Origin: Kocuria rhizophila
Lineage (GTDB): Bacteria > Actinomycetota > Actinomycetes > Actinomycetales > Micrococcaceae
NCBI RefSeq assembly: GCF_003667225.1
Contig: NZ_RCOM01000014.1
Coordinates: 1 to 40,007, forward strand
Length of the DNA stretch: 40,007 bases
Direction: 5' to 3'
How positions within the stretch are numbered: position 1 is the first letter of the stretch; every line of letters starts with the position of its first letter. The position numbers and the translations under genes are program-made. The notes beneath the pieces were generated by a model, which saw only the letters and a list, made by a program, of their open reading frames with translations, was not told where the DNA came from and searched no databases. Below are positions 7,979 through 16,690 of the stretch, in pieces.

Positions 7979-9003
7979 TTCGCTGGAGAAGCCTGGACGA
8001 GGTCACGCCTGGATTCGGTCCCTCCGTGGTGAGCATCGGCAACTTCGACGGTGTCCACCGGGGCCACCAAGAGGTCTTCACCCGGCTCCTGGACGCCGCC
8101 CGGCGGCGTGAGGCGCACTCGGTGGTGGTCACGTTCGACCCGCACCCGGCGCTCGTGCACCGCCCGGAGTCCCACCCCGGCCTCATCATGGGCCTCGAGG
8201 ACAAGCTCGACGCGCTCGAGCAGACCGGTGTGGACGCCGTGCTCGTCCTGCCGTACAGCCTGGAGTTCTCCGAGCTGGGCCCCGAGGAGTTCCTCGTGGA
8301 CTACCTCGTGAACCCGTTGCGCATGGTCTCCCTGGTCATCGGCTCCGACGTCCGGCTGGGCCGGGACAACTCGGGGGACCTCACCGCCATCCGCGAGCTG
8401 GGACACCAGCACGGCTTCGACGTGGTTGTCGTGGAGGACGTTCCCGGAACCCCCGTGGCAGCGGACGCCGATGAGACGGACGGTTCCGCGCCACGCCGAG
8501 AGGATCGGCGCTGCTCGTCCACCTGGGTGCGCTCGTGCCTGGAGGCGGGTGACATCACGGGTGCCGCCCAGCTGCTCGGCCGGCCCCACCGCATGCGTGG
8601 CGAAGTGGTTCACGGTGCGGCCCGTGGCCGGCAGCTCGGCTTTCCCACCGCCAACCTGGCCCCGGAGGCCACGGGGTTCATCCCCGCGGACGGCGTGTAC
8701 GCCGGGTGGCTCGTGGACCAGGAGGGCGCCCGGTGGCCCACCGCGATCTCCGTGGGGTCCAACCCCACGTTCGAGGGCGTCACCCGTCAGGTCGAGGCCC
8801 ACGTGATCGACCGCCCCGAGGAGGCCGTGGAGGACTTCGACCTCTACGGGCAGACCGTGGTGGTCGAGTTCGTGGAACGGCTGCGCGGCATGGTGGCCTA
8901 CCGGGGAGTGGACGCCCTCGTGCTGCAGATGCGCGACGACGTCAGACGCACGCGCGACATCCTGCGCGGGCACCGGCCGGAGAGCGAACCCTCGGACGAC
9001 TGA
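7975..9003 (+). CDS. ribF: Bifunctional riboflavin kinase/FAD synthetase
   Basis: A 342-residue RibF that phosphorylates riboflavin to FMN and adenylylates FMN to FAD. The N-terminal nucleotidyltransferase domain has SIGNFDGVHRGHQ (the HxGH-like site), VVTFDPHP and LPYSLEFSELGPEEFL; the C-terminal kinase domain (from about 210) shows GRQLGFPTANL and the SVGSNPTF motif. Residues about 160-180 hold an extra acidic insert (ADADETDGSAPRREDRR). GTG start with GAGGAG four bases upstream. No FMN riboswitch is seen. Its position after rbfA-truB and before rpsO is the normal bacterial arrangement. A convergent terminator follows. Confidence 0.96.
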   Translation: MIRWRSLDEVTPGFGPSVVSIGNFDGVHRGHQEVFTRLLDAARRREAHSVVVTFDPHPALVHRPESHPGLIMGLEDKLDALEQTGVDAVLVLPYSLEFSELGPEEFLVDYLVNPLRMVSLVIGSDVRLGRDNSGDLTAIRELGHQHGFDVVVVEDVPGTPVAADADETDGSAPRREDRRCSSTWVRSCLEAGDITGAAQLLGRPHRMRGEVVHGAARGRQLGFPTANLAPEATGFIPADGVYAGWLVDQEGARWPTAISVGSNPTFEGVTRQVEAHVIDRPEEAVEDFDLYGQTVVVEFVERLRGMVAYRGVDALVLQMRDDVRRTRDILRGHRPESEPSDD

Positions 9004-9112
9004 GCGGCTGCCCGATCGCGCAGCGGGTCGCACGCCCGGGCCCGGAGCACCCTGCGGATCCGGGGTGGGGCACCACTGGCGCGGAAGCCGCCCCGGAACC
9101 CGGTGCGGAGGG

Positions 9113-9147
9113 CACGGCCGCGGAGAGAACCCCCCCCCGCGGCCGTG
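9113..9147. terminator. Convergent terminator between ribF and the aldo/keto reductase gene
   Basis: A perfect 11-pair stem (9113-9123 with 9137-9147). The loop plus the 3' arm include a run of nine C residues (9130-9138). Placed between two convergent genes it can serve both strands. The C-run reads as a G-run on the other strand. Confidence 0.65.
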
Positions 9148-9151
9148 GCTC

Positions 9152-10024
9152 TCACATCTCTTCGTGCACCGCCGGATCGAATCCGGACCCGCTGATCCCG
9201 GTGTGCATCATGCGCAACCGCTCCATCTGCTCGTCCGTGAGCTCCCAGCCGAACACGTCGATGTTCTCGGCCATCCGCTCCGGGTTGGAGGACTTGGGGA
9301 TCGGCACGATGCCGGACTGCACGTGCCAGCGCAGCACCACCTGGGCGGGAGTGCGTCCCTGCCGACGCCCGATCTCCGCGAGCCACTCGTCCTGCAGAAG
9401 GTCGGTCTTGCGGCCCAGCGGGGACCACGCCTGCGTGAGGATGCGGTGCTCCTCGTGGAACCGGCGCAGGGCCTCCTGCTGGTACTGCGGGTGCAGCTCC
9501 ACCTGGTTCACCACGGGCATCTCCCCGGTCTCCCGCTCGAGCCGCAGCAGGTGCTCCGGCAGGAAGTTGGACACGCCCACGGAGCGCACGAGCCCCTCGT
9601 CCCGTGCGGCCAGCATCTCCTGCCAGGTCTGCACGTACTGGTCCACGCCCGGATTGGGCCAGTGGATCAGATACAGGTCCAGGTGATCGGTGCCCAGGCG
9701 CGTGAGGGTCTCCTCGAGCGAGCGGCGCACGCTCGCCCGGCCGTGGTCGCGGCCGGGGATCTTGGACGCCAGGAACAGATCGTCCCGGGGGATGCCGCTG
9801 TGGCGGATGCCCTGGCCCACGCCGCGCTCGTTGCCGTAGTTCACGGCGGTGTCGATCAGTCGGTCCCCCCGCCACAGGGCCTCCGGGATCAGGGCCTCCG
9901 CCTCGGCGTCGTCCATGGGGTACGTGCCGAAGCCCAGCTGCGGGATCTTGTGGCCGTCCCGCAGCACGTGGGGGGCCACCTCCGGCGCGGTGTCCCGGAG
10001 GTCCTGGGTCTTGTCCTTGCTCAT
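9152..10024 (-). CDS. Aldo/keto reductase
   Basis: A 290-residue NADPH-dependent oxidoreductase of the aldo/keto reductase superfamily (2,5-diketo-gluconate reductase-like). Family features: IPQLGFGTYPM, the catalytic tetrad region IDTAVNYGNE (Asp, Tyr), LASKIPG (Lys) and DLYLIHWPNP (His), then VGVSNF, VNQVELHPQYQQ and the cofactor-binding IPKSSNPERMAENIDVF. The substrate cannot be told from sequence. The frame is open upstream to 10387, but the ATG at 10024 has GACGAGGAACGC before it and a TACTGT -10 further up; the upstream part only shadows the next gene. It is not obviously related to its neighbours. Confidence 0.92.
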   Translation of the reverse strand: MSKDKTQDLRDTAPEVAPHVLRDGHKIPQLGFGTYPMDDAEAEALIPEALWRGDRLIDTAVNYGNERGVGQGIRHSGIPRDDLFLASKIPGRDHGRASVRRSLEETLTRLGTDHLDLYLIHWPNPGVDQYVQTWQEMLAARDEGLVRSVGVSNFLPEHLLRLERETGEMPVVNQVELHPQYQQEALRRFHEEHRILTQAWSPLGRKTDLLQDEWLAEIGRRQGRTPAQVVLRWHVQSGIVPIPKSSNPERMAENIDVFGWELTDEQMERLRMMHTGISGSGFDPAVHEEM

Positions 10025-10077
10025 GCGTTCCTCGTCTTCCTCGATGCCTGGCTGGTGTGGTGCACTGCTCTCACCGG

Positions 10078-10083
10078 ACAGTA
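10078..10083 (-). promoter_or_regulatory. -10 box TACTGT for the aldo/keto reductase gene
   Basis: On the minus strand TACTGT (TAnnnT) lies 53 bases upstream of the ATG, between the two minus-strand genes. It predicts a start near 10071 and a leader of about 47 nt with a good Shine-Dalgarno. No convincing -35. Confidence 0.35.
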
Positions 10084-10101
10084 TCCCCGGTGATCCTGGA
10101 T

Positions 10102-10863
10102 TCATGCCCGGGTGGTGTCCTCGAGCGCGGACAGCAACCGGCACACGGCGCGGGCGCTGATCCCCGCCACCACGTCCAGCTCCAGGTGGAACTGCTGGTC
10201 CGCCGCGGGCCCGCACAGGTCCGAGATGCTGCGCACCGCGAGGAACGGGGTCTCGTGGCCGGTGCAGACTTGCGCCAGGGCGGTGGTCTCCATGTCCGTG
10301 CTCAGCGCCTCGGGAAACAGCTCCCGGGTGGCCCCCACGTTCTCGGCCGTGACGAACGAGCCGCCGGAGAGCATGGTGCCTCGCCACAGCTGCCGTCCCT
10401 CCTCCGCCGCGAGGTGCTCCGCCGCGGAGAGGAGCGGTCCGGCGGCATCGAAGGACTCGGGCATGCCGGGCACCTGCCCCGGCGCGTACCCGAAGGCGGT
10501 CGCGTCCGCGTCCGCGTAGCGGAACCGGGTCCCAACCACGAGGTCACCCACGTTCACGTCCGCGCGCAGCCCGCCGCAGGACCCCGCGGAGACGACGGCG
10601 CTCGGCTCGAACCGCTCGAGGGCGGACGTCAGCGCCGAGGCCGCATTGACCAGCCCGATGCCCGTGCGGACCAGGAGCACGGGCCGGCCCTCCAGCTCCA
10701 GGGCGTGCAGCTGTGCGCCTCCCACCTGCTGGGGGATCGAGCAGCGGGCCGTGGCGAGGTCGAGGAAGGGCTGCGCCTCCTCGGCCATGGCGACCACCAC
10801 GGCGGGTGCGCCCACGCAGGCGGCGAACAGGGCGGCGTCGTCGGACGTGTCTGTGCTGTGCAT
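10102..10863 (-). CDS. MTA/SAH nucleosidase-family protein (PNP/UDP phosphorylase fold)
   Basis: A 253-residue protein of the nucleoside phosphorylase superfamily, closest in motifs to 5'-methylthioadenosine/S-adenosylhomocysteine nucleosidase, which splits these by-products of methylation and polyamine synthesis. Seen: VVVAMAEEAQPF at the N-terminus, the VRTGIGLVNAA loop, SAGSCGGLRADVNVGDLVVG, STDMETTALAQV (ribose-binding Met-Glu) and SISDLCG with the putative catalytic Asp. Start ATG at 10863 gives the family beginning; the longer open frame (to 10986) is unlikely. GACAAT lies 6 nt before the ATG, so the mRNA may be leaderless. Substrate could be futalosine or another nucleoside; hence no symbol. 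Confidence 0.85.
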   Translation of the reverse strand: MHSTDTSDDAALFAACVGAPAVVVAMAEEAQPFLDLATARCSIPQQVGGAQLHALELEGRPVLLVRTGIGLVNAASALTSALERFEPSAVVSAGSCGGLRADVNVGDLVVGTRFRYADADATAFGYAPGQVPGMPESFDAAGPLLSAAEHLAAEEGRQLWRGTMLSGGSFVTAENVGATRELFPEALSTDMETTALAQVCTGHETPFLAVRSISDLCGPAADQQFHLELDVVAGISARAVCRLLSALEDTTRA

Positions 10864-10934
10864 GCCACCATTGTCCCAGTCCGCTCGGACACGCACGCCA
10901 GGGGAGCGGTGCGGTGCTCCGCGGCGGCATCGGC

Positions 10935-10940
10935 TAGGAT
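10935..10940 (+). promoter_or_regulatory. -10 box TAGGAT, rpsO promoter
   Basis: TAGGAT in GGCTAGGATGG, predicting a start near 10947 and a leader of about 105 nt that contains a 6-pair hairpin at 10978-10994. No clear -35. Divergent from the minus-strand nucleosidase gene. Confidence 0.45.
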
Positions 10941-11052
10941 GGTCAACGGTCTGACTGCGGTCCGTGGCGGTCGGGCCCCGGGGCACGCCCCCGGACCCCG
11001 GGCGGGAATCTCACGCACCGGGCGGTCACGGTACTGACTCTAGGAGTTACCC

Positions 11053-11322
11053 ATGGCACTGGATGCCGCTGTCAAGAACCAGATCATCACCGAGTACGCC
11101 ACCCACGAGGGCGACACCGGTTCACCCGAGGTGCAGATCGCCGTTCTGTCTCGCCGGATCTCCGATCTGACCGAGCACCTGAAGATGCACAAGCACGACC
11201 ACCACACCCGTCGCGGCCTCATGGCCCTGGTGGGACGCCGTCGTCGCATGCTTGACTACCTGCGTCGCACTGACATCGCCCGCTACCGTGCGCTCATCGA
11301 GCGCCTCGGCCTGCGCAAGTGA
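11053..11322 (+). CDS. rpsO: 30S ribosomal protein S15
   Basis: An 89-residue S15, the primary binder of the 16S rRNA central domain. The whole family pattern is visible: [37 protein letters not shown], then [16 protein letters not shown] and [12 protein letters not shown] at the end. Length is exactly typical. ATG with TAGGAGTTACCC before it. As in most bacteria it precedes pnp, but here a 274-base gap with a strong hairpin separates the two. Confidence 0.98.
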   Translation: MALDAAVKNQIITEYATHEGDTGSPEVQIAVLSRRISDLTEHLKMHKHDHHTRRGLMALVGRRRRMLDYLRRTDIARYRALIERLGLRK

Positions 11323-11335
11323 TGTGAGTCCCGGC

Positions 11336-11371
11336 GATTCCCCGCCCTCCCCACCGGGAGCGCGGGGAATC
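11336..11371 (+). terminator. Hairpin after rpsO
   Basis: A perfect 10-pair stem (11336-11345 with 11362-11371), 16-nt loop, 13 bases after the rpsO stop. A second, smaller hairpin is at 11431-11447 (7 pairs, 3-nt loop). No T-run. Likely rpsO terminator or attenuator before pnp. The rest of the 274-base gap to 11596 contains only a weak CAGACT (11467), which might be a pnp -10; I see no gene in it. Confidence 0.6.
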
Positions 11372-11596
11372 ACCACACCCGGCGCTGTCCGTGACGGACA
11401 CCGCCGCGGCCCGCGGTGACGCGGGCCGACCGGGTCCACAGGACCCGCAACCACAGAACCAACCATCAGACTGTGCAGCCCGCCGCATGTCGCGGTCCTC
11501 GACAGTGGCCTTCGCAACGCGGGAGCGGTGCGAGCGCCTCGATCGAAGACCGGTGTGTCGCGCGGGTTGCGCACCACGAAGAAACGGAGGTGACCC

Positions 11597-13852
11597 GTGG
11601 AGGGTCCCGAGATCCAGAGTGCAGAAGCCGTCATCGACAACGGCTCCTACGGACAGCGCGTCGTGCGCTTCGAGACCGGGCGGCTCGCCCGTCAGGCCGC
11701 CGGTGCGGCCATGGTCTACATCGACGAGGAGACCTCGATGCTCTCGGCCACGGCCGTGGGCAAGCACCCCCGTGAGGGCTTCGACTTCTTCCCGCTCACG
11801 GTGGACGTCGAGGAGCGCATGTACGCCGCGGGCCGCATCCCCGGCTCGTTCTTCCGCCGCGAGGGCCGCCCGTCCACGGACGCGATCCTCACGTGCCGCC
11901 TGATCGACCGCCCGCTGCGCCCCGCGTTCGGCAAGGGCCTGCGCAACGAGGTGCAGGTGGTCGTCACCGTCATGTCCATCGCCCCGGACGAGATCTACAA
12001 CACCGTGGCGATCAACGCCGCCTCCATGTCGACCACGCTGTCCGGCATGCCCTTCCAGGGCCCCGTGGGCGGTGTGCGCATGGCGCTCATGGCCGAGGAG
12101 AACGGCGGTCACCAGTGGATCGCGTTCCCCAAGCACTCCCAGCTGGAGAACGCCGTGTTCGACATGGCCGTGGCCGGGCGCGTGGTGACCACCAAGGACG
12201 GCGGCCAGGACGTCGCCATCATGATGGTCGAGGCCGAGGCCACCGACAACGCCTGGGAGCTCATCAAGGGCCAGGGCGCCGTCGCCCCGTCCGAGGAGCT
12301 CGTGGCCGAGGGCCTCGAGGCCTCCAAGCCGTTCATCAAGGCGCTGTGCGACGCCCAGGCGGACCTCGCGGCCCGCAACCGCAAGCCCGAGCTGGACCTG
12401 CCCCGCTTCGGCGGTTTCGGTGACGACGCCGCCCAGGCCGTCGAGGAGTTCGCGGGCGAGCGCATGGCCCAGGTCTACTCGATCGCCGGCAAGCAGGAGC
12501 GCGAGGCCGCCACGGACGAGCTGCACCAGTCCACGCTGGCCGAGCTCACCGGCGAGGGCAAGCCCTTCGAGGGCCGCGCGGACGAGGTCAACGGCGCCTA
12601 TCAGGCCCTGACCAAGCAGACCGTGCGCCAGCGCATCCTCAAGGACAAGGTGCGCATCGACGGCCGCGGCCTCACGGACATCCGTCAGCTCAGCGCCGAG
12701 GTGGACGTGCTCCCGCGCGTGCACGGCTCCGCGCTGTTCGAGCGCGGCGAGACCCAGATCATGGGTGTCACCACGCTCAACATGCTCAAGCTGGAGCAGC
12801 AGATCGACTCGCTGTCCCCGGTGAAGAGCAAGCGCTACATCCACCACTACAACTTCCCGCCGTACTCCACGGGCGAGACCGGCCGCGTGGGTTCCCCCAA
12901 GCGCCGCGAGATCGGCCACGGCGCCCTCGCCGAGCGTGCGATCACCCCCGTGCTGCCCTCGCGCGAGGAGTTCCCCTACGCGATCCGCCAGGTCTCCGAG
13001 GCGCTGGGCTCCAACGGCTCCACCTCCATGGGCTCCGTGTGCGCGTCCACGCTGTCGCTGTTCAACGCCGGTGTGCCGCTGCGCGCCCCGGTGGCGGGCA
13101 TCGCCATGGGCCTGGTCTCCGACACCGTGGACGGTGAGGTCCAGTACGCGGCCCTGACCGACATCCTCGGCGCCGAGGACGCGCTGGGCGACATGGACTT
13201 CAAGGTCGCCGGCACCTCCGAGTTCGTCACGGCCATCCAGCTGGACACCAAGCTGGACGGCATTCCCGCCTCCGTGCTGGCGTCCGCGCTCACCCAGGCC
13301 CGTGAGGCCCGCCTCTACATCCTGGACGTGCTGACCTCCGCGATCGACGCCCCGGACGAGATGAGCGAGTTCGCCCCGCGCGTGATCTCCGTGAACGTCC
13401 CCGTCTCCAAGATCGGCGAGGTCATCGGCCCCAAGGGCAAGATGATCAACCAGATCCAGGAGGACACCGGCACGGACATCTCCATCGAGGACGACGGCAC
13501 CGTGTACATCGGTGCCACCGACGGCCCCTCCGCCGAGGCCGCGCGCTCGGCGATCAACGCGATCGCCAACCCGCAGGTCCCGGAGGTGGGCGAGCGCTAC
13601 CTGGGCACCGTGGTCAAGACCACCACGTTCGGTGCGTTCGTGTCCCTCACCCCGGGCAAGGACGGTCTGCTGCACATCTCCGAGATGCGCAAGCTCAACG
13701 ACGACAAGCGCGTCAACGAGGTGGACGACGTCCTGTCCGTGGGCCAGAAGGTCCAGGTGGAGATCACCAAGGTGGACGACCGCGGCAAGCTGTCGCTCGC
13801 CCCGGTGGTGGCCGGATCCGACTCGGACGCCGCGTCCGAGGACGAGAACTGA
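11597..13852 (+). CDS. pnp: Polyribonucleotide nucleotidyltransferase (PNPase)
   Basis: A 751-residue PNPase, the phosphorolytic 3'-5' exoribonuclease (and polymerase) of mRNA turnover. Two RNase PH-like domains are visible (first with [24 protein letters not shown]; second with [35 protein letters not shown]), separated by the all-helical linker, then KH ([16 protein letters not shown]) and S1 ([27 protein letters not shown]). A GTG at 11597 follows a near-perfect GGAGGTGA, so this start is well supported. Normal length, intact. The M16 peptidase gene begins 20 bases after its stop, a frequent neighbour in Actinobacteria. Confidence 0.98.
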   Translation: MEGPEIQSAEAVIDNGSYGQRVVRFETGRLARQAAGAAMVYIDEETSMLSATAVGKHPREGFDFFPLTVDVEERMYAAGRIPGSFFRREGRPSTDAILTCRLIDRPLRPAFGKGLRNEVQVVVTVMSIAPDEIYNTVAINAASMSTTLSGMPFQGPVGGVRMALMAEENGGHQWIAFPKHSQLENAVFDMAVAGRVVTTKDGGQDVAIMMVEAEATDNAWELIKGQGAVAPSEELVAEGLEASKPFIKALCDAQADLAARNRKPELDLPRFGGFGDDAAQAVEEFAGERMAQVYSIAGKQEREAATDELHQSTLAELTGEGKPFEGRADEVNGAYQALTKQTVRQRILKDKVRIDGRGLTDIRQLSAEVDVLPRVHGSALFERGETQIMGVTTLNMLKLEQQIDSLSPVKSKRYIHHYNFPPYSTGETGRVGSPKRREIGHGALAERAITPVLPSREEFPYAIRQVSEALGSNGSTSMGSVCASTLSLFNAGVPLRAPVAGIAMGLVSDTVDGEVQYAALTDILGAEDALGDMDFKVAGTSEFVTAIQLDTKLDGIPASVLASALTQAREARLYILDVLTSAIDAPDEMSEFAPRVISVNVPVSKIGEVIGPKGKMINQIQEDTGTDISIEDDGTVYIGATDGPSAEAARSAINAIANPQVPEVGERYLGTVVKTTTFGAFVSLTPGKDGLLHISEMRKLNDDKRVNEVDDVLSVGQKVQVEITKVDDRGKLSLAPVVAGSDSDAASEDEN

Positions 13853-13872
13853 GCAGAGGTCACCCGCACCAG

Positions 13873-15279
13873 ATGACGGTTGTTCACCTTCCCCTGAAGG
13901 CGGGCGGTCCCGAGGAGCACGGCTCCCCGGAGGACGCCCGCCTTCGGGCGTATCCAGACACGGACCCGGCCGGAGGCTTCACCCACACGGTCCACGACGA
14001 CGCCGACGGCGCGGTCATCATGCGCACGGTCCTGCCGTGCGGCACCCGCGTGCTCACGGAGAAGATGCCCGGGCAGCGCTCGGTGTCCGTGGGGTTCTGG
14101 GTGAGTCTGGGCTCCCGGGACGAGGCCCCGGGCATGCTGGGCTCCACCCACTTCCTGGAGCACCTGCTGTTCAAGGGCACGGCCCGGCGCAGCTCCCTGG
14201 AGATCGCCGAGGCCTTCGACCGAGTGGGCGGAGAGTCCAACGCGTTCACGTCCCACGAGCACACGTGCTACCACGCCCGCGTGCTGTCCGAGGCGCTGCC
14301 CATGGCCGTGGACGTCCTCGCGGACATGTTCACGGGCGCGGTGCTGGACCCCGAGGAGTTCGACCGCGAGCGCGGCGTGATCCTCGAGGAGATCGCCATG
14401 GACCGGGACGACCCCACGGACTTCGCGTTCGAGCAGTTCACGGAGCAGGTCTTCCACGGCTCCCCGCTGGCGCGTCCGATCGCGGGCACGCCCGAGGAGA
14501 TCCGCAGCGTGGCCCGGGACGCGGTGTGGGAGCACTACCGCGGGGCCTACCGGCCCGAGAACCTGGTGGTCACGGTCGCGGGCGGGCTCGAGCACGAGAA
14601 CGTGGTCCAGCTGGTCCGCGAGTCGCTGGCCCGCGCGGGCTGGGATCCGGACACCGCCGGGGGAGCGGGCGCGCGCCGCCCCACCACCCCCGCGCTGCTG
14701 ACGCCGCTCACGGGCACCCGCGCGCTGAACAGACCGGTGGAGCAGGCCAACGTGGTGCTGGGCGGGGCCGGGCTGCAGTCCGGTGACGAGCGTCGTTTCA
14801 CCATGACCGTGCTCAACGCGGCCCTGGGTGGTGGCATGTCCTCCCGGCTGTTCCACACCATCCGCGAGCAGAAGGGCCTGGCGTACTCCACGTTCTCGTT
14901 CTCCGGCTCGTACTCGGACGCCGGGTTCTTCGGCATGTACGCCGGCTGCACGGCGGACCGCGTGGACCGGGTCACCGGGCTGATGCGCGACGAGCTGGAC
15001 CGCCTGGCCCAGGACGGCATGGACGCCGCGGAGCTCGCCAAGGTGGAGGGCCAGCTCAGCGGGGCCACCGTCCTCGCCCTGGAGGACACGGGCTCGCGGA
15101 TGTCCCGGCTGGGTTCCGCGGAGCTCAAGACCGGGGTGTTCATGGACCTGGACGAGTCCCTGCGCCGGATCCGCGCGGTCACGTCCCGGGACGTCCAGCA
15201 GCTCGCCGCGGATCTCGGCGCGGACGCGACCGTCCGCACGGTGGTGGGACCCGGCGTCGCCCGGGAACCGCAGGAATGA
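13873..15279 (+). CDS. M16-family (pitrilysin-type) zinc metallopeptidase
   Basis: A 468-residue processing-peptidase-like protein. The inverted zinc motif HFLEH (His93, Glu96, His97) with the distal Glu173 is intact, so it should be catalytic; the C-terminal M16_C half has the ARLFHTIREQKGLAYS-type motif (SSRLFHTIREQKGLAYS). The family handles small peptides or misfolded chains; the substrate here is unknown. About 45 residues precede the conserved RTVLPCGTRVLTEKMPG. ATG at 13873, SD weak (AGAGGTCACC about 10 bases upstream). An 11-pair hairpin lies in its first codons (13896-13945). The stop overlaps an ATG four bases into the dapB region. Confidence 0.92.
   Translation: MTVVHLPLKAGGPEEHGSPEDARLRAYPDTDPAGGFTHTVHDDADGAVIMRTVLPCGTRVLTEKMPGQRSVSVGFWVSLGSRDEAPGMLGSTHFLEHLLFKGTARRSSLEIAEAFDRVGGESNAFTSHEHTCYHARVLSEALPMAVDVLADMFTGAVLDPEEFDRERGVILEEIAMDRDDPTDFAFEQFTEQVFHGSPLARPIAGTPEEIRSVARDAVWEHYRGAYRPENLVVTVAGGLEHENVVQLVRESLARAGWDPDTAGGAGARRPTTPALLTPLTGTRALNRPVEQANVVLGGAGLQSGDERRFTMTVLNAALGGGMSSRLFHTIREQKGLAYSTFSFSGSYSDAGFFGMYAGCTADRVDRVTGLMRDELDRLAQDGMDAAELAKVEGQLSGATVLALEDTGSRMSRLGSAELKTGVFMDLDESLRRIRAVTSRDVQQLAADLGADATVRTVVGPGVAREPQE
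13896..13945 (+). terminator. Hairpin after pnp, inside the first codons of the M16 peptidase gene
   Basis: A perfect 11-pair stem (13896-13906 with 13935-13945); within the 28-nt loop GGAG/CTCC can pair. It is 43 bases after the pnp stop and 23 bases into the peptidase frame. It may be a partial terminator or 3'-end block for pnp mRNA, or only a by-product of GC-rich coding. Confidence 0.4.
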
Positions 15280-15290
15280 GGGGAACGGAC

Positions 15291-16049
15291 ATGGCAGAAC
15301 CGATCCGGGTGGCCGTCCTCGGCCGCGACGGCCGCATGGGCTCCGAGGCGGTGCGCGCCGTCGACGCCGCCCCGGACCTCGAGCTGGTCGCGGCACTTGG
15401 CCGCGGGGACGGTCTGGAGCAGCTGCTCGAGGCCCGCGCGGAGGTGGTCGTGGACCTCACGGTGCCCGCCGCCACGCGGGAGAACGTGCGCTTCGCGGTG
15501 TCCCACGGGCTGCACGCGGTCGTGGGCACCACGGGCTGGGACCGGGCCGCCCTGGACGAGCTCGAGGCCCAGCTCGCCGAGTCCCCCGCAACCGGGGTGC
15601 TGATCGCCCCGAACTTCGCGGTGGGGGCGGTGCTGGCCATGAAGTTCTCGGAGCTGGCAGCACGGTTCTTCGACTCCGTCGAGGTCGTGGAGCTGCACCA
15701 CCCGCGCAAGCTCGACGCGCCGTCGGGCACCGCGGCCCGGACCGCCGCCCTCGTGGCCGCGGCCCGCCAACGGGCGGGTGTGGGAGCCTCCCCGGACGCC
15801 ACGGAGTCCGATCCGCACGGCGCACGCGGTGCGGTGGTGGACGGCGTGCACGTGCACTCCGTGCGGCTGCAGGGTCTGGTGGCCCACCAGGAGACCCTGC
15901 TGGGAAACACGGGGGAGCAGCTCACCGTGCGCCACGACTCCTTCGACCGCGCCTCGTTCATGACCGGTGTGCTGCTGGGGATCCGCCGGGTGGCGGAGCA
16001 CCCCGGGCTCACGCACGGTCTGGACGGCTACATGGATCTCGGACTGTGA
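15291..16049 (+). CDS. dapB: 4-hydroxy-tetrahydrodipicolinate reductase
   Basis: A 252-residue DapB, the NAD(P)H reductase of the diaminopimelate/lysine pathway. Visible: nucleotide-binding GRDGRMG near residue 12, VVDLTVPAATRENV, VVGTTGW, IAPNFAVGAVL, the catalytic ELHHPRKLDAPSGTA (His136/His137, Lys140) and VHSVRLQGLVAHQE. An in-frame ATG at 15276 overlaps the upstream stop, but the ATG at 15291 has GAGGGGAACGG correctly placed, so I prefer it. It lies with dapA 640 bases downstream and dapF further on. A membrane-protein gene starts in its stop codon. Confidence 0.96.
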   Translation: MAEPIRVAVLGRDGRMGSEAVRAVDAAPDLELVAALGRGDGLEQLLEARAEVVVDLTVPAATRENVRFAVSHGLHAVVGTTGWDRAALDELEAQLAESPATGVLIAPNFAVGAVLAMKFSELAARFFDSVEVVELHHPRKLDAPSGTAARTAALVAAARQRAGVGASPDATESDPHGARGAVVDGVHVHSVRLQGLVAHQETLLGNTGEQLTVRHDSFDRASFMTGVLLGIRRVAEHPGLTHGLDGYMDLGL

Positions 16050-16681
16050 GCCGGGCAACGGGGCGCAGCGGGCTGCGCTGGTGGGCCGCGCTGGCCATCC
16101 TGCTGCTGGTCCTCACCGTCCTGCTGCTGCCCATCCCGTCCGTGTCCAAGGTGTGGATCATCGCGGTGCTGGTCTTCGCGGGCGTGTTCACCGTGCTCGA
16201 GGCCGGGTCCATGGGGCGCGCCCTCGCCGCGCTCATGATCGCCCTGCTGACCCTCTACCTGGGGGTGTCCTTCCAGCGGGCCTGGCTGCTGCTGGGCACC
16301 GAGGGCTGGGTGCCCAAGCTGCTGGGGCTCGCCATGGTCGTGATCCCCGCGGTGGGCACGTGGGCCATGGTGCGGGAGATCCTCTTCGGAGCCCGCACCG
16401 CGCGGCTGGGGCGCGAGCTCGCGGCCCGCGGCGAGCTGCCGGTCGACGAGCTGCCCCGCACACCGTCGGGACGCTACGTGCGCGCCGCCGCGGACGCGCA
16501 CTTCGACGTGGTGCGGCGGGAGGTCGAGGCGAGCCCCGAGGACTGGGGCGGGTGGTACCGCCTGGGCCTGGCCTACTCGGCCAGCGGTGACAGCCGCCGG
16601 GCCCGGGGCGCCATGCGCACGGCGATCGCCCTGCACCGGGGGGCGGACCCCGAGACGGCGCTCGCGCGGTCCGGGCGGTAA
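16046..16681 (+). CDS. Membrane protein with C-terminal TPR-like segment
   Basis: A 211-residue protein whose first 110 residues form three or four membrane helices (WWAALAILLLVLTVLLLPI, WIIAVLVFAGVFTVLEA, ALAALMIALLTLYLGV, LLGLAMVVIPAVGTWAMV) and whose C-terminal part (from about 150) looks like one tetratricopeptide-type repeat (DWGGWYRLGLAYSASGDSRRARGAMRTAI). Function unknown. The GTG overlaps the dapB TGA (GTGA), so it is translationally coupled. It separates dapB from dapA. A role in lysine synthesis cannot be inferred from position alone. Confidence 0.75.
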   Translation: MSRATGRSGLRWWAALAILLLVLTVLLLPIPSVSKVWIIAVLVFAGVFTVLEAGSMGRALAALMIALLTLYLGVSFQRAWLLLGTEGWVPKLLGLAMVVIPAVGTWAMVREILFGARTARLGRELAARGELPVDELPRTPSGRYVRAAADAHFDVVRREVEASPEDWGGWYRLGLAYSASGDSRRARGAMRTAIALHRGADPETALARSGR

Positions 16682-16684
16682 CCT
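16679..16684 (+). promoter_or_regulatory. -10 box TAACCT, predicted leaderless dapA promoter
   Basis: TAACCT begins at the stop codon of the preceding gene and is 6 nt before the dapA ATG at 16691. The absence of any Shine-Dalgarno before this ATG agrees with a leaderless mRNA. No -35 recognised. Confidence 0.4.
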
Positions 16685-16690
16685 GTGGGC

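Noticed and set aside
11294-13675. Long open frame (793 codons) antisense to pnp
   Set aside because: As above: biased composition, no motif, fully covered by an obvious PNPase gene.
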